Assembly: GCA_029936425.1 (NCBI GenBank)
Contig: JAPYSU010000003.1
Location: forward strand, 241,902 to 305,901
Direction of reading: 5' to 3'
Length of the DNA: 64,000 nucleotides
Source: Litorimonas sp.
GTDB lineage: Bacteria; Pseudomonadota; Alphaproteobacteria; Caulobacterales; Maricaulaceae
In this document: one piece after another, positions 62,648-64,000 of the stretch
Layout: each line of letters opens with the position of its first letter
How positions within the stretch are numbered: the first letter of the stretch is position 1
Translations under genes and position numbers: made by a program
The notes under the pieces: model-generated
Told to the model about the DNA's origin: nothing
What the model saw: the letters and a program-made list of their open reading frames with translations, nothing else
Databases searched by the model: none

Positions 62648-64000
62648 ATGAAGTGGTTTATCCGGATTGTCATCGGGATCATCGCGATCCTTGCGCTTTT
62701 ACTGGCGTTGAACTTCACAAAGATAAAACGACTGGCGACAGTCAATTCCCTGTTTGACGAAGATAAAATTGTTCAGAACTTCTCTCATATGGACGCGGCC
62801 TTCCTGCACCATAATCTGAAAATTGGCGAGACGCCATTTCTCTGGCCCGAAGAGACGGAGACTCTTCCGGAGACAGTGACGATTGCCGGAGAGGAACGAG
62901 AGCTGTCAGAGATATTGGAAGAGCTGGAATCGACGGCGCTCGTGATTATCAAAGACGGCAAGCTCTTACACGAAAGCTATTATAAAGGCACAGACGCCGA
63001 TGACCGCCGCATTAGCTGGTCGGTCGCAAAATCCTTTATGTCCGGACTTTACGGGCAAGCTCTGGCCAGCGGCGAGATTGAAAGTCTAGACGACCCGGCC
63101 GACAAATATGTGCCTGAACTGACCGGTTCGGCCTATGAAGGGGTCAGCCTGCGCAATATTCTGAATATGAGCAGCGGCGTGCGCTTTGACGAAGATTATA
63201 TGGATCCGGACTCCGACATCAATAAAATGGGTCGGGTGCTGGGCCTCGGCAAATCCATGGACAAATTCGCGGCTGGATTGACGGAGCGTGAATTCGAACA
63301 AGGCACAAACTGGCAATATGTTTCCATCGACACCCATGTCGCGGCTATGGCGCTCCGCAAAGCCACCGGGAAATCTCTGCATCAGCTTTTTGAAGAAACC
63401 TACGGCGAAAATCTGGGATTTGAGCAAGCGCCTTATTATCTGACGGATGGCTATGACGCGGCTTTTGCGCTGGGCGGGCTCAATCTCACCACACGGGATT
63501 ACGCCAAATTTGGGCAGCTTTTTCTGCAAAACGGGGAATGGAACGGAGAGCAGCTTATTCCGGCTGACTGGGTCGAAGATTCCACGACCAATCATTCGCC
63601 TGTCCTCCATCAGGACCGCGGGACGGGCTATGGCTATCAGTGGTGGGTGCCCATGCCTCAAGAAGGGCCGCATGAAGGCGACTTCTTCGCCGTCGGTATT
63701 TATGGACAATATGTCTATGTGAATCCCAAGGCGAATATGGTCATCGCCAAAAACGCCGCGCACAGGACCTTCGCACAAGCCGGCAAAAGCGGACAGACCT
63801 CCATCAATGATAATATCGATATGTTCCGCAGTTTGGCGGCCTATTATTCGGGTCCGCCAAAATATGACGCGGCACTCGCAAAAGAGCTCGGCGCGGATGA
63901 ATACGGGATGAAGTCATACGTCATGACGATCCTGAAAACCGGGCCTTCTGAAATCACGGACGCGGAAGAACGAAGCCGCATTTTTCGCGGGCATTTCTCC
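62648..64000 (+). CDS. Serine hydrolase (class C beta-lactamase-like) fused to a YCII-like domain, cut by window edge
   Basis: ATG 62648 follows a GGGGAAGAA site. The protein has an N-terminal membrane anchor (residues 4-22, IRIVIGIIAILALLLAL), then a beta-lactamase-like fold with SVAK as SxxK, WQYVS in place of YxN, and GIYGQYVYV near the end. The frame continues without a stop into a stretch (YGMKSYVMTILKTGP, RGHFS) that resembles the start of a YCII-related protein. At least 451 codons are read. The 3' end lies outside the window. Confidence 0.85.
   Translation, partial: MKWFIRIVIGIIAILALLLALNFTKIKRLATVNSLFDEDKIVQNFSHMDAAFLHHNLKIGETPFLWPEETETLPETVTIAGEERELSEILEELESTALVIIKDGKLLHESYYKGTDADDRRISWSVAKSFMSGLYGQALASGEIESLDDPADKYVPELTGSAYEGVSLRNILNMSSGVRFDEDYMDPDSDINKMGRVLGLGKSMDKFAAGLTEREFEQGTNWQYVSIDTHVAAMALRKATGKSLHQLFEETYGENLGFEQAPYYLTDGYDAAFALGGLNLTTRDYAKFGQLFLQNGEWNGEQLIPADWVEDSTTNHSPVLHQDRGTGYGYQWWVPMPQEGPHEGDFFAVGIYGQYVYVNPKANMVIAKNAAHRTFAQAGKSGQTSINDNIDMFRSLAAYYSGPPKYDAALAKELGADEYGMKSYVMTILKTGPSEITDAEERSRIFRGHFS

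Overview
The window looks like part of an alphaproteobacterial chromosome, GC about 50%. A marine member of the Hyphomonadales/Maricaulales is my best guess, judged from protein flavour only (L25/Ctc, NDUFAF7-type methyltransferase, class II DAHP synthase, Lys-rich UbiK-like protein). Genus-level placement would be speculation.

Positions 1 to about 22,366 are the right-hand part of an integrative conjugative element. It carries a DUF3363/VirD2-type relaxase preceded by an oriT-like repeat region, the coupling protein TraG, a CopG-like protein, an IncP-type mating-pair-formation operon (trbB-C-D-E-J-L-F-G-I), DUF2274 and DUF736 proteins, an excisionase-like HTH protein, and a tyrosine integrase that abuts the 5' end of dusA. 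The integrase position and the rebuilt dusA start mark a dusA-integrated element. Its left end lies outside the window.

The cargo between the relaxase and traG (about 2.2-8.0 kb) is the most novel part. A consensus promoter whose whole 17-bp spacer is a perfect palindrome drives five tightly packed genes: an acyl-carrier-protein-like protein, an XRE repressor, an ImmA/IrrE zinc peptidase carrying a C-terminal chagasin (I42)-like domain, a papain-family cysteine peptidase without propeptide or signal, and a thymidylate-synthase-like protein. Two coupled genes run toward it from the right: a two-repeat MazG-like protein and a uracil-DNA-glycosylase-like protein. I read this as a repressor/protease/protease-inhibitor switch linked to nucleotide-processing effectors. 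It is a candidate undescribed stress or defence system, and that role is inference.

From 22.3 kb onward the window is ordinary chromosome. It holds dusA, a TauE-like permease, cobT, an amino-acid dehydrogenase, queC-queE (with a queD homologue at 53.5 kb), and a MoxR/DUF58/DUF4159/VWA-like cluster (30.2-36.9 kb). Next comes a run of housekeeping genes: Nudix CoA pyrophosphatase, CCA-adding enzyme, apt, ychF, pth, rplY, prs, and pgeF-midA-lgt. A CadC-like TPR regulator follows, then a strongly structured segment with a terminator that may encode a small RNA. After that come a Ca2+/Na+ antiporter, pteridine/folate genes, uvrC, two CDP-alcohol phosphatidyltransferases, aroG-II, HU, a Gfo/Idh oxidoreductase, and a serine hydrolase fused in frame to a YCII-like domain that runs off the right edge. 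No tRNA, rRNA, CRISPR array or insertion sequence was recognised.
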